Below, piece by piece: positions 26,801 through 38,000 of a stretch of DNA of 64,000 nt. Source of the DNA: Melastoma dodecandrum (lineage: Eukaryota; Streptophyta; Magnoliopsida; Myrtales; Melastomataceae); assembly GCA_029817715.1 (NCBI GenBank), contig JARUPY010000397.1, positions 9,052,001-9,116,000 on the forward strand, written 5' to 3'. Below the pieces are notes generated by a model. That model saw only the letters and a program-made list of their open reading frames with translations, searched no databases and was not told the DNA's origin. The position numbers and the translations under genes are program-made. Within the stretch, counting starts at the first letter, position 1. Each line of letters begins with the position of its first letter.

Positions 26801-27126
26801 AAGCCTAAACGAATTCGAATCGTTCCAAAACCATTTGGAAGCATTAGTTATTCGTCCGAGGATCGAGAATCGGGCCAATTTCTTCGCAATGAATTCTAGT
26901 AGTCAAATGAAAGCCCGCTCACAACTTACGCAAAGTTGTGCATCCATAATGCGCAGAACATTCGTTCTTCCAAATTTACGTTTTCGGAAGCTTAAACGAA
27001 ACCGAAAAGTTCCAAACCATTTAGAAACATTAGTTATTCATCCGAGGATCCAGATTCAGGTCAATTTTTTATAAACGAATTCAAGATGACAAAGGAAAGC
27101 CCGCTCACAACTTAAGCAAAATTGTG
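20820..27126 (+). repeat. Satellite DNA: tandem array of ~186-bp monomers
   Basis: The block ATTAGTTATTCGTCCGAGGA recurs, with variants, at about 20848, 21036, 21223, 21409, 21586, 21754, 21940, 22127, 22313, 22501, 22689 and so on to 27030, about 31 copies. Spacing is mostly 184-189 bases, with some shortened monomers (168-177). Each monomer also carries GGATCCAGATTCGGG, CGCAACGAATTCAAGATGG, GGGAAAGCCCGCTCACAACT, CAAAGTTGTGCATCCAGAAT and TTCTTCCGAACTTGCG. Monomers differ clearly from one another. ORFs seen here are frame accidents. Local extra duplications occur at 25150-25210 and 25425-25460. The left end follows the MITE by ~160 bases; the right end abuts a family C LTR. Confidence 0.95.
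25571..26162 (+). mobile_element. Solo LTR (B-related) inside the satellite
   Basis: The satellite monomer breaks at ...GCCAAAT and resumes at CAAATAGAAAACC..., with a 592-base insertion between. The insert starts AGGACCATCGACGCACC, as in family B LTRs but lacking the first seven bases, contains the CACTATATAAGG promoter-like box near 25850, and ends GTCCCCGTATCA. CAAAT flanks it on both sides (25565-25569 and 26163-26167), a likely five-base target duplication. No internal region is present, as expected after recombination between two LTRs. Confidence 0.8.
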
Positions 27127-27536
27127 TAAGTCTAATATGGGTTTAAAAGTTTGAATAATCTACTTGTCCAACTCTTACAATGCAAGGGCTTATATAGGCT
27201 GCCCATAGAAAGACAATAAAGGAAACGACATAAATGATAAGGAAAATAAAATGAAAGATATGATCCGAAGATGATGAAAGGAAATATATTATTTCCCCCG
27301 GCAAAATCTGAAATGATAATGGAGCAGGCGCGACTCTTGGAGCGAAGTTGTCATACCTAAGCCGTCAGAACGCAACCGTCCTTTGGGCTGCTCGTCGCTT
27401 ATTTGCCTTTCGCCGCCTGAGAGACGCATCGCTCGGTGCTCCTCGTCGCCTCGCTTACTCGTCGATCAACAAGTTGAGAACTCCAGTAGGCAACGTTGGC
27501 TGAGGTGTGGGCGAAGCGACGACTATCCTTGTATCA
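27127..27536 (-). repeat. Family C 3' LTR (minus orientation, probably truncated)
   Basis: On the minus strand the LTR starts TGATACAAGGATAGTCGTC at 27536, right after the polypurine stretch CAAGGGGAAGA of the pol remnant. Its other end meets the satellite at about 27127 without a clear CA terminus or target duplication, so it is probably truncated there. Parts resemble the family D LTR (CCGTCAGAACGCAACCG; GAAAGACAATAAAGGAAA). Confidence 0.7.
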
Positions 27537-28025
27537 TCTTCCCCTTGTTGAAGAGAGTTTGTCCTCAAACTTATATGGTCATCGTCTTCGTAGGGAATGA
27601 GGTCCTTCAAATTGAAAGTGGCAAAAATTTCATACTCTCCTAGAAGATCCACCTTGTAGGCGTTGTCGTTGATGCACTCGATGATCTTGAAAGGACCTTC
27701 AGCTCGAGGCAGTAGCTTGTTCTTCCTCTTTGTGGGGAATCGTTCCTTCCTAAGATGAATCCATAATAAGTCTCCTGGCTGAAAAACCTTCACTCTCCTC
27801 CCGCAATTTGCGCTCTCCTGATATCAAAGATTAGCTTTCTCGATCTAAGTATGAATCTTCTCATGGAGCAATCTCATCTCCTTAGCGCGCTCTTCGGCAT
27901 CTCGGCTGACTGTCTTCACACTTCGTAAAGGAATTAGATGGACATGAATTATAGGATTGAGGCCATAGACTACCTCAAAGGGTGAGGAGTTGGTTGTTGA
28001 ACTCGGGGCTCTGTTGTAGGCGAAC
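27455..28025 (-). pseudogene. Family C pol remnant (integrase C-terminal part)
   Basis: Minus-strand pieces show FAYNRAPSSTTNSSPFEVVY (end of the integrase core), the basic linker, then [18 protein letters not shown] and a GPFKIIECINDNAYKVDL module. The last ORF (27455-27793) ends in QQGEDDTRIVVASP..., running 82 bases into the LTR. The upstream part of the element is cut off at 28025, where the family E LTR was inserted; the five bases CGAAC (28021-28025) would be the target duplication, but I cannot find the matching right flank. Confidence 0.8.
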
Positions 28026-28900
28026 TGATGCGCATCGGTCGTGGAAACGGCATAGTACCACAACGACGAAGGAACGCACGAACGAACAGATCGACCAACG
28101 TAAACGAAATGGATAAAACTCGAAACGCCGCTAGATACAGCCGAAGACCACCAGGACTGCCACGAGGGGTGAACACCTCACAACCGGATATAGAAATCAC
28201 CACTGATTATGGGAACACTCGGATAAATTCTCGCCACGCTTGGAATCCATCAAACGATAAGAAAAGTTGTGCAAAGTTCATGCAAGAACTTGACGGCTGC
28301 CAAATTTGGGAAAATTTTTCAAAAGGTTCTGTTCAGGATCTAAGCACAAGTGTCCTATTTATAGAAGACCAAAAAATGGACTAACCCTAACTCCCCATTA
28401 GGCCCAAAATACTAAAAATTCAAAGCTAATTAAAAACAAGTCCAAAAAGGTAAAACTAAGGTAATTGGGCCTGACGTCGACAAGCCCGACTTGAAGTCTT
28501 CTTGAGCTCTACCTCTCAAGCTCCCGCTCTCGAATTCGCCTTCTCGAGCTCCCAGTCTCGAGCTCCGAAAGAGATATGTTCTCGAGACGCCCCTTCTGCT
28601 CGGCCTCGAGATGAACTACAGTCTTTTCGAGTTGACGACGCCTTCTTGATCTCGAGACGAATTCCTGTCTTCTCGAGTTGAAGACTCAACTCGACCTCTT
28701 CAATATTGTCAAGGTAGTCCCCATCTCCTTCGGTCCTCTTGCTTTGATTTCGACTTGGCCGACTAGAATTACATTCATTCGAGGGATATTGGTGTCCTTT
28801 TGGGTTCCGTTCTCGATCAATCAGGCAGTTGCAATAAAGGTAATCTAACCTCCACCTGCTTCGAATAGAAGTATCTAGAGTTGGCCCCGATTTCGCATCA
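28026..28900 (-). repeat. Family E 3' LTR
   Basis: 875 bases. On the minus strand it starts TGATGCGAAATCGGGGCC (28900) immediately after a purine tract CAGGGGGAGAA, and it ends GCGCATCA at 28026, giving TGATGC...GCATCA termini. A TATA-like box CTATAAATAGGA lies near 28352-28366 on the minus strand. The half before it carries many CTCGAG palindromes (28490-28720). A related box and following sequence recur in plus orientation at 62820-63010. Confidence 0.82.
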
Positions 28901-29519
28901 TTCTCCCCCTGTTCCAAAAAGTTTGCCCTCAAACTTGTGCGACCTTCTTTCTCCTAAAACAATACTCCACCTGTTCCAATTTGATAATACCTCATCAGCA
29001 AATCCTGGATCGACTGGAGCATGACTTGAATATGGTCTCCATTAACACTTGAGTATTGACGTGGTTCAATTGCATCACGTCCTCGACCACTCGAACTGGA
29101 TGACGCCCTCCTATATAGTGGGCGAACGAACTCTCCTGATCTTCATCAAGTTCGATAAGGCTAAGCCGGGGCTCCTTTCTCCCGACGTTCCCTGTCAAAG
29201 CGATCGGCTTTAAGTCCTCCTCTCGATCTACCCGCGGGATCGTGCTCGAGTTGAATGGGGTGGAGGGATAGAGTAGGATCTTCTCATGGACGCCCTTCTC
29301 CAGATTCCACCAATGAAGCTCGCATGGCCGAGAGTGGGTGATGATTGACGATTTCCGCTGCGCGACTTTGATAGTTGGGGCTATGCTGGTGCCACTCCCT
29401 TTATCCACTTTCATTTGACATCCCTGGCGCCGTTCCATGTAACGACTGAACAAGAGGCATTGTCGCTCATCACCATCATGCAAATCCTCGTTTGCAGTTA
29501 TAATCCCTCGACTTGCCAT
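28516..29519 (-). pseudogene. Family E protease remnant fused to pol end
   Basis: The minus ORF 28995-29519 keeps the outline of the Ty3/gypsy protease region: a stretch equivalent to the usual QR-x-IF-x-R-C-TVQG leader, followed by CQMKVDKGSGTSIAPTIKVA, where the active-site DSG has become DKG, and CELHWWN in place of the usual YKLQWLN. RT, RNase H and almost all of integrase are absent. The next ORF (28516-28932) begins LRANFLEQGEND, the typical end of pol, and continues ~385 bases into the LTR. The element is therefore a deletion derivative. Identification rests on motif resemblance to the intact-looking protease at 48800-49124. Confidence 0.6.
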
Positions 29520-29607
29520 CCGTTCTCATTCGTTTGGTTCCTCAAAGCATTCTTCCTCAACATCCCATAGAAGTTCATAATCTTGCGCATGACCCTGATC
29601 CTTGTGA

Positions 29608-30704
29608 TTACTTGAGACTGAAGTTCTCGAGGAGGAACTCGAGATTGGTCTCGAGGACGAGCTGCCTTTGTAGATTGGTCGCAAGCATTCTCCTAGCTAG
29701 TTGCTTATGCTCACTCGAGTTAAGGGTCACAGACTTAGGCGAGGGGTTCGTTCTCGCGGTGGCACACCCCTTGTTGAAAGGAGTCGTTTTCACGAAAAAG
29801 GGTTCTGGTTCATCCTCCTCGACTGTTGTCTTTCGACATCATGCGTGAGATTACACACGCCTTCAAAGCTCCAGTAATTATGTAACTCGACCTCCTCAGC
29901 AATTTGGGGCAGCAATCCCCTAATATATTGAGCGATCATCTCCTCCAAGGGCTCATTAATATCACAATGTAGCATCAACTGCTCGAACTCTCGAGTATAC
30001 TCAGAAACACTCGAGGATTGCTGATGTAGAGTGTTGAGTCTTAGAAATAAATCTTGTCGATACCGCCCGAGTACGAACCGTTTCCTCATCTCGCTTCTCA
30101 TTTTATCCCATGAGCGAATCTTTTCCTTTCCTTCTCGACAACGCTGCTGGTTCAAGTTCTCCTACCATAAACTCGCATACTTGCGTAGTCAAGTGGCTGC
30201 AATCTTAACTTGTCTATCCTTCGGAATCTTCTCATACTCGAATACTCTCTCAATGGTATGCAACCAATAGAGAAATTCTTTAGGATCTGATTCTCCTTCC
30301 AACTCGGGAAAATCCACTTGCACGCTAACAGGATGTGCGGGTTGACGTTCTCGAGTTTGCCTCCTGGGACTCGCTTCGTCCCGAGTTGGTCTTCTAGGAC
30401 TCTCGTCGTCCCCATTTCCATCCATAAAAGGATTCTCTTCACCCTCAAATCCTTCTATGATCAGGTTGTCCTCTCCTTCGCTATCCAGTCTACTGTTGAA
30501 TGGCGACGCACGAGGAAAGAATCCACTTGATTGAGTCCACGCTCGATTTTGTCTCCCTACTCTGGTACGTCTCATCGACTGACTTCTTCCGGGATCTTTC
30601 AGTCGATTGTAACTATCGTGACATTTGTCTCGATCAAACAAATTTCTCGAGTTCAACTCCTCTCGAACGTAGGCAGAACCAATCCTTCCCGATTTGAGGT
30701 TCAA
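29608..30704 (-). pseudogene. Family E gag (retrotransposon capsid) remnant
   Basis: Three adjoining minus-strand frames (30189-30704, 29790-30155, 29608-29793) together encode a plant Ty3/gypsy Gag. The capsid core shows DFPELEGESDPKEFLYWLHT and IERVFEYEKIPKDRQVKIAA, then YASLWWENLNQQR, RSWDKMRSEMRKRFV, YRQDLFLRLNTLHQ, SVSEYTREFEQLMLHCDI and AQYIRGLLPQI. Gag forms the particle in which the RNA is packaged and copied. A frame break lies near 30152-30189; the zinc knuckle that should follow is not recognisable. This is the best preserved part of the element. Confidence 0.85.
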
Positions 30705-30899
30705 TGTTAAACAGTCATCTCAAGATGAATAGACATGGGTCGACTCGAGTGACTCTGCTCGCTTCTCGATTGAAAATGACTTCATAGATGTACTAAGGTC
30801 TCCCTTCAGCTTCGCGTTGAAACATGTAATGGGTGTCTGAAACTGATGCAAGGGGACTCTAATTCCTTCTACTGAGGTGACACAATCGACCTCGAATGC

Positions 30900-31770
30900 T
30901 CAAATGAACTCAGCTAACTCATGGAAGGGGGTTTCACCCATCTTCAAAGGCTCGAAATTAGCTTGTTCAGCGAATATCCACTTGTATCGATCTTTCATCG
31001 GAAACTCAGCTTGTTGGTGACATTCCACTGGAATTTCGAATACCAATTCTTCGGGGATCACTTCCTCCGACTTCTCAATACCTTCAGAGTTCCAAATCGG
31101 ACCTGATTCCTCTTCGAAGTTTTCTCCGTTATCAAGACAAGCCTCAACTTCTTGATTTTGAATAGTCATCTTCCGAGCTATCTCTTCTTGACAAAAGGTC
31201 TATTGGGGTGGCTAACGACTCTTCTCGAGCCTCTCTACTCTATGGGCTCTCTTTGTCATCTCTGTCAAAGGTAAAAAGGGGATTGAAGAACATCCCATCT
31301 ATACGGTTGTGCACAGAACAAGTGTTCTCTCGAACAAGGTCAGCAACCTCTTCAACTAGATAGTCGAACAGAGGGTTCTCGACAAACTTGACCTGAGAGT
31401 CGAATGGACATTCGACCGATAGGGACTTTCGTTGTCCATCGGTCCTCAAATCTTGAAGTTGACATAGTTGACATCTAACATCCTCAATACGCTATTCAAG
31501 TTGAGCGACGCGCAACATATACTTCAGATCCGTAATTTTCTCCTCAAATGTCATCCCACGTCGGAATCTACTTGGCATCCCACTTCAGATCCTACCTGGT
31601 ATCCCATAAGGAACAAGGATCTCCCCGTTCTGCTGCATCAGCGCCTCCTCCGTGTGATGAAGCCTTCGTTTGCAGCTAAGGATCTTCTCCATCAGAGGGA
31701 AGAACCGGTTACTGTGTGTAATCGCCTTCTGTGGATAAACCCTTTAATATCTAGGAAAACTCGTCGGATC
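30900..31770 (-). pseudogene. Family E 5' region: gag leader and acidic ORF of unknown nature
   Basis: Upstream of gag on the minus strand, about 31450-31770 contains RRGMTFEEKITDLKYMLRVA, which looks like the N-terminal coiled-coil leader of related Gags. It is followed by two acidic frames, 31240-31449 and 30900-31169 (for example EVEACLDNGENFEEESG). I do not recognise these acidic frames. They may be a spacer specific to this lineage or an insertion. No 5' LTR or tRNA primer site was found up to 31900, so the element is probably truncated there. Confidence 0.45.
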
Positions 31771-32009
31771 TTCAATAGAGCATTTTCTGATGAGCGGAAA
31801 CGTCATATATTGAGTCATTTATGTTTCGTTTTTTGTACATTCATTATCAACCAAACCCATGTAATGAACATATTTGAATGAGAAAAATGTGCATCTTAAG
31901 TCTCTGCGTGCCCACATCAGTTTCCAAGCGAAGCGGTGCTCGAGACGTCGCCAGTTTTCTTTCGAAGTGACGTCCTTTTTGGGCCTTAGCCGTCTTGTCG
32001 GTTTCTGAG

Positions 32010-32017
32010 GGTATAAA
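32010..32017 (+). promoter_or_regulatory. TATA-like box before the PMD ORF
   Basis: GGTATAAAG lies about 100 bases upstream of the ATG at 32111, in the right orientation to drive the plus-strand ORF independently of the retrotransposon's own transcription. It is supported by position and sequence only. Confidence 0.4.
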
Positions 32018-32110
32018 GTCTAAAGGGAATCGGGGTTCCCTCTCACGCAAATAGAAACCCTTTTCCTTCAATCCCGTCCTTTTAGAAACCTTGATTTTCC
32101 TCTAACTCTA

Positions 32111-34926
32111 ATGGACTTCGGTGCTTCATCCCTGTCGTCCTCAACTTCTCCGGCCCATGAAGGGTGTGACGGAGCCGTTTTTCAACAGGCCTTCGCTGAG
32201 TCACAACGATATCATATATTTCCTTGTCATGAAGCGGAGTCCGACTTCGGTGTTGAGATGTCGGAACAACAAACCCTAGGTCCGTTTGTCCCCAAACCCA
32301 AGCGTTTTCTCCTCTCCGATGCGGAAAGGTTGTTCCATTTAACCAGCAAGTTGCCCGCCGTGTTCTCTCTTGGCGAATTCAAGCCGTCGGGATGGGAGCC
32401 GTCCGCACGGACACACCATCGTTGCTTTCCTTCCCAAGGTGTGAGGCGCACAAGGATTGGGTTCCCAAATGGATGGAGAAGAAGGATTTGAATGGGAAGC
32501 GATGGGGATCAGAGTGTTGATCGATGTGTGTCGCTCCCCAACATATTAGTGTGTGCCGAGTTCTTATCGTTTTGGAACCCTACTGTCAACTGTTTCTATC
32601 TCCCCAAAGGACCGATGTCGATAACTTTGGAGGATATCTATTTCTTGATTGGTTGCAACGTTTCTGGAGTCCCCCTTCGGTTTGATTATAAGTGTACTTA
32701 CCTGAAGTTCAACCCTTTAGAGCACGTCATCGAGGAGGCTAACCAGCACCTTTCTTTGAGTGAGTGGGGACCCAAGGAGGAGTTTGAATTCTACTTGGAA
32801 TAGTTGTCCAAGTATATTTTATGCAATCGAGGAAAGCGCCCCAGTCGTTTCATGTTTGGAATGGCCGCCAGCCTCGTTGACGCTGCCAATGCAGACAGGC
32901 CGGAGGTTGTGGCCCTTGCCCCCTTTTTGCTGAATCTGATTTACTGCGGGCCATTTCAGGCTACAACTGACCCGGCCAACTTTCCTGTATGTCGACAGAT
33001 GGCCCTTTCTGGATTGTGTACCTGTGGATCGCCTTGTACTTCCCGGGTTTCACCCATCATCCCAGCGCAATGCACGCTCGAAGTGGAGTCGTCTCGGCAG
33101 GCTCATCCAAGTACTAGTCTCCCTTTAGCATTGCTGGCTACATCCAAGCCCTGATGGATGAATATGCAGATGGCAGTCCGGACACAGTGACATCCTGGCG
33201 CACTTTGCTAGGGACTTCCTAGGGGTGAACGCTGGTGTCCTGACTTTTGAGTTGTACAATCCTCAACTCTACGTCCGTTAGTTCGGCTTTACTCAGTACT
33301 TGGCCGTCCTATTTTTTAAGTCTAAGAATCAGTCGCTGGACAACCGTGCCACATCTCTTGTGGGATATGGCTTGATCGAACAATCTCAACTACCTTACCT
33401 CCCCATGGCTCAGCTCAAACCGGAGCCGTCAGGTGGTTGATCCCCGTTCTTTTCTAGCACTTGGTACGAAATCTAGGGAATGCTGCAGGCTTCCACTCAT
33501 GTGGAGTGGTTAATTCAGGAGGACAATTCATCCTCTCCACCAGCACTTCCCAGTCCGAGCGAGAAGCCTTCGAAGAAGCGGTCGTCAAGCGATGACTCGT
33601 CCTCCTCGAGTATGTTAGATCAGTTCATCCTCACTTGGTTGGTATTCGGGTGACGGCCTAACTTATGTGCAATAGGAACAAAGCCTTCCTCTGCGGGCTC
33701 ATCTCCACAAGGAGCCCGCCAGAAAAGGAAAGCGTCTCATGGGCCCGTTCCCACAGTACAGCCAAGAGTTCCATTTGAGCGTCCCATTCCCTAGCAAGTA
33801 TTCTCCGGGAATGTGTTAGGTACTCTTAGATGTTTTGTTTCTTGATAGGAGATTCGGAGGTAACACCAATTCTTTTGACAAAGGTGTCACTGGGGTTTCC
33901 CCTGCTGCTAATTGACGTCCCTATTGCTTCCTAACTGGGCGGCCAAGGACACCCTGAACAGTCAGCCAGGGCGGAAAATCACCCCAGTGAGGTGGCACAT
34001 GAAGTCCCCCCCCCCCCAATTTCAAGGGATGAAGTCAAAGACCCCTCGGTCGTTTTGATGTCGCTACGGCCCAACATCCGTAAGGCGAGGTAACGGAGAT
34101 ACCTCAAGGTCGGGCAACGGGAGCCCCCCAAGAGCAAGCAGTGGAAGTTTCCTCGAGCGAAGCGGGGGAAGCTCCTCGAGGCGAGGCGACAAAAGTCCCC
34201 CAAGGCGAGGCGACGGAAGCCCCCCAAGGCCAGGCGATAGGAGCTCCCCCAGGCTTACAAGCACAAGAGATCTCGGTAAGGATCCCCAAGGTATGTCTCC
34301 TGTTTGCTCTCAAGTCATCGTCTGACTTAAGCATATTTATGGTAGCCCGTCAATTCTTTGCTCGACTCTTTCGTTGCCATCCTCGAGCGTGGAATTGGTA
34401 TTGAGGATGACTTCGTCGCCTTAACATCCGTGACGGATGAGCTGGGCGAGTGGGTGTCAATTTCTATGAGCTGAAGGTTATGCTTTCGCTTCTTCGGAGA
34501 TCCCTTTGGTGGTCGCGGGGCGAGCGACAAGAGAATCTCGCGCTCAAGGCGAAGTTAGAGGAGAACAAGTCATCCTTGTCCCAGCCGCTTCCATCTTCTG
34601 CTTGGGTGCATGAGCTGTCTCTTGAAGAGGTCATTCTCCTCAAGAGGCGAGAAGAGTTGTTAGCCGCCCTCCAGCATCTCTAGGAAGATCTGGACGCTAC
34701 TAGCAGAAGCCTGAATTCTGCCCGTGTGGACGAAGCAGCTGAGCGTGCGACCGCTGACCATGAGCAGGAGACATTGGAAAGGGACTGGGACGAGGATTTG
34801 GATATCGAGGCAAAGGAGATGTTGGCAGCCGGATTGATGGACCGGCGAAGCGCCTGCTGTACTATTTGCTTCCCAAATGAAATACTACATTCGTATTTGC
34901 CCCCACATGGTGCGGAAATGTTTTGA
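32111..34926 (+). pseudogene. Antisense ORF of the Tat element: plant mobile domain (PMD-like) protein, broken
   Basis: From ATG 32111 one frame runs to 33154 with only two in-frame stops (32489-32491, 32801-32803). It contains FWNPTVNCFYLPKGPMSI then TLEDIYFLIGCNVSGVP, the hallmark of the plant mobile (aminotransferase-like) domain, followed by NRGKRPSRFMFGMAASLVDA and a leucine-rich part. Decayed continuation is visible to 33450 (FGFTQYLAVLFFKSKNQSLD). Downstream come a proline/glutamate-rich repeat (34141-34265) and two helical, charged frames (34450-34683, 34726-34926) that look like a coiled coil. It faces the gag/pol genes at 35054-41560 tail to tail, between integrase and where the 3' LTR should be. 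PMD proteins are found both as host genes and in transposons; the position argues for an element-borne copy. Confidence 0.68.
34060..34265 (+). repeat. ~24-bp minisatellite in the antisense ORF
   Basis: Units of the type GGCGAGGCGACGGAAGCCCC are repeated with variation. In the plus frame they encode GEATKVPQ, GEATEAPQ, GQAIGAPP. The units are GC-rich compared with the surroundings and include a short poly-C run at 34009-34017 just before them. Confidence 0.65.
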
Positions 34927-35053
34927 AATAGTGTTTTGATGCATTTCACACATTGTTGGCATATACTTTTTTAAGTACTTGTCATTGATTTTGAGGTCGT
35001 GCACTGATCCGTCAAGGCCCCTAGGCGATATGAATTCCCAAGGTGGGATCCAA

Positions 35054-38000
35054 CTACCTGGGAAGGGCCCTCCAGTTTAGTGTCCATTTCCCATGAAAAT
35101 AATCACGGACTCCCTCGGTAACCTCAGCTTCCAGACTTGATCGCCTTTGCTGAATGACCTGGTGACTACTCTCTTGCTGTAAATAGCTGGCGATATTCCT
35201 CTTATGAGCCTCTAGATGATTTAGCACATTGATTCTGGTGGGTTCTAAATTTTCTAGCTCGATGTGCATATCCTCGTCATACTCTCCGTGTTCTCCAAGG
35301 TGTTTGAGAAATCTAAGTGATCGATATCGCACTTCTATTAGGTGCATCACGTCGTGGCCATACACAAGGTTGAACGGAGCGACGCCTATGCTTTCTCTCT
35401 TTTGTAACTCGGAGCACCCATAATGTCTCTTGAAGCAGGGAATGCCATGTACGCGGGTTGCTCCCCATCATCTTCTATATAACTCGATTTATGAGCTTGT
35501 TAGAGGCCTCCGCTTGCCCATACGACTGAGCGTTATGGGGTCGAGTTGAGTACTTTAAACCTAAAGTTTTTAGCGAACTCATCAATGAGCTCAGCGTTGA
35601 ACACCTTCGCATTGTCTACCACGATACTTTGTGGAATTCCATATTGGTAGACGATGAAGTTCTTCATGAATTCAATCACGTCCTTCTGGTTGATGGATTT
35701 ATATGTCGCCGCCTCAACCCATTTAGTAAAATTGTCCATAGCGACGAGTATATAAGCATCTCCCTTGCTCGAGTGGGGATGGATTTCTCCCCCGATGTCT
35801 AGCGCCCATGTCCTGAAAGGCCATGTTTTCGCAACGATGTTTATGTCAGTAGAAGGGGTTCGTTTCACTGGCCCGCATTGCTGGCAAGCCTAGTAAGCTC
35901 AAGCCATTTCGATGCAGTTCTTAACCATTGATGGCCAGCTAAAACCATGTCATCAAATCGACCAACTCATCTTGATGCCAGCTTGATGCGCCCCACACAG
36001 CCCCTCATGTGTTTCCATCAAGATTACGATAGCTTCATCCAGGTCGACGCATCTCGAAAGGACGTCTTTATCGGTCTTCCTATAGAGAATCATGTCCAGG
36101 AGCACGTAGTGCCTAGCGATCACTCAGATCCTCCTCTCGAATTTCGTGCTGGTGTTATCAAGGAATTGCCGTATTGGTTCCCGCCAATCGTATTTTTGTT
36201 CAAATAGGTTAGCGGTATAGACCTCCTTGTCTTTTGCTTCGCTACCATCGTGAAACTTCGGTCGCATGCTTATGAACGAAGATGTATTATTTTGGGCGCT
36301 TTCGAGTTGTCTATTAACCCAGAGGCCATTTGTGCTAAATAGTTGGCCTCTTGATTGTCGTCTCGCCTTACATGCTCGACTTCGGCCGTGCCCAACTTCA
36401 CGAAGAGTTCCTTTGCCCTACGTAAATATTGACTTAGGCGAGGTGCGTGGCACTCACTTTGCTGTAAGAGTTGCTGGATGACTAGCTGAGAATCGCTGCA
36501 TATTTTCACGCTCCTTAATTTCCAGTCTAGCGCGAGCTGCAAGGCTAAAATCAAACCTCGTACTCCGCTTCGTTGTTAGTTACTTTTCCATCGACGCGAC
36601 AGGCCACTCTGGTCTCAGCTTTCCATGGTGTCTCAAGGAAGACGCCCACACTAGCTCCGGATTTGTTGGAAGACCCGTGGAACTAAATGGTCAAGTGCTT
36701 GTACGGATATTCTTCTTCGTATGAAGAGTTTATATTGCCTTCACCATAGTGGGCGATAAATTCAGCTAAGGAATGGCCTTTGTTCGAAGTCTGTGATTTG
36801 TGATAAATATTATAGGCTGAGAGCAGTAGGCTCTACTTGCTGATTCTTCCCGTAAGTGAGGGATTGTCAAATAACACCTTAGTCATAGGAGTCTTGAAAC
36901 GACATACACGTCATTAGACCCGATGTATTGTCTGAGTTTCATCACCGAGTAGGACACTACAAGACAGTCTTTCTCAGTCGAGGTCCACCGTTGTTCTGTC
37001 TCTCAAAAAAGGCGAGATATGTAATAAATCGCTATTTCTATTCCCTCTTGTTCTTGTGCCAACATAGATCCGATAGTGGACTGGGATGCAACCACATAAA
37101 TGATGTATGGCGCATTTATGTTTGGTGGCGCTAGCACAGGGGGATTCGTCAGGTAATTCTTTAATTCTTGGAATGTTCGCTCATGTTACGACGTCCAGGT
37201 TATCTGCCCTTTTTCCTTACCCTTCAAAATTGTTGAGAAGGTGCTAGTTTTAGATGACACGTTGCCAATGAAGCGGCGTATATAATTGACCACTCTGAGA
37301 AAGGCCTGAAGTTCCTTCTTGCTCCGAGGTGCTGGGAGATCCTGAATAGCGTGAGTCTTTAAAGGGTCTATTTCGATCCCTTGTTGGTGCATAAGGAATT
37401 CAAGGAACTGCCCCTTCTTCACTCTGAAAGCACATTTTAATGGATTGAGTTTGAGTTCATGCTTTCGCATGTTTTTGAATGCTTCGCTTAGATGGGTGCA
37501 ATGATCTTGTCTTCTTTTGGATTTTTACCACCACATCATCAATGTATACCTCAACTGTCTTTCCTATCAAATGGCTGAAGATAAGGTTTATCGCCCTCTG
37601 GTACGTGGCTCCAGCATTCTTTAATCCGAAAGGCATGACAACCCATTCGAATATCCCGATTGGGCATCTGAACGCTGTTTTATGCACGTCTTCTTCATCG
37701 ATGAAAATTTAGTTATACCCAGAGTACCCATCCATAAAGGACATTAGCTCGTGGCCCGCTGATTTGTCTATAAGGTCATCATCAAAGGGCATGGGGTATT
37801 CATCTTTAGATATTGCCTTATTTATGTCGCGGAAGTCTATACATACCCAGATCTTGCTGTTCTTTTTGACAACAGGTACTATGCTAGAAATCCAATCCAC
37901 ATATTTAGCCATCCTTATATAGCCGGCTTTAAACAACTTTTTGATTTCATCGTAGACCATTTGGGCCACTTCATATGACATCCTCCTTGGAGCCTGCTTC

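Noticed and set aside
20793..27074. Series of 60-150-codon ORFs with Arg/Lys-rich products
   Set aside because: They repeat with the satellite monomer and change frame between copies; they are by-products of the repeat.
20820..27126. CRISPR-like array of regular repeats
   Set aside because: The ~186-base units are contiguous and similar along their whole length with no unique spacers, and the surroundings are eukaryotic. This is satellite DNA.
28995..29519. Novel gene of 174 codons
   Set aside because: Comparison with the protease at 48800-49124 shows the same spacing of motifs, so it is better explained as a decayed protease region.
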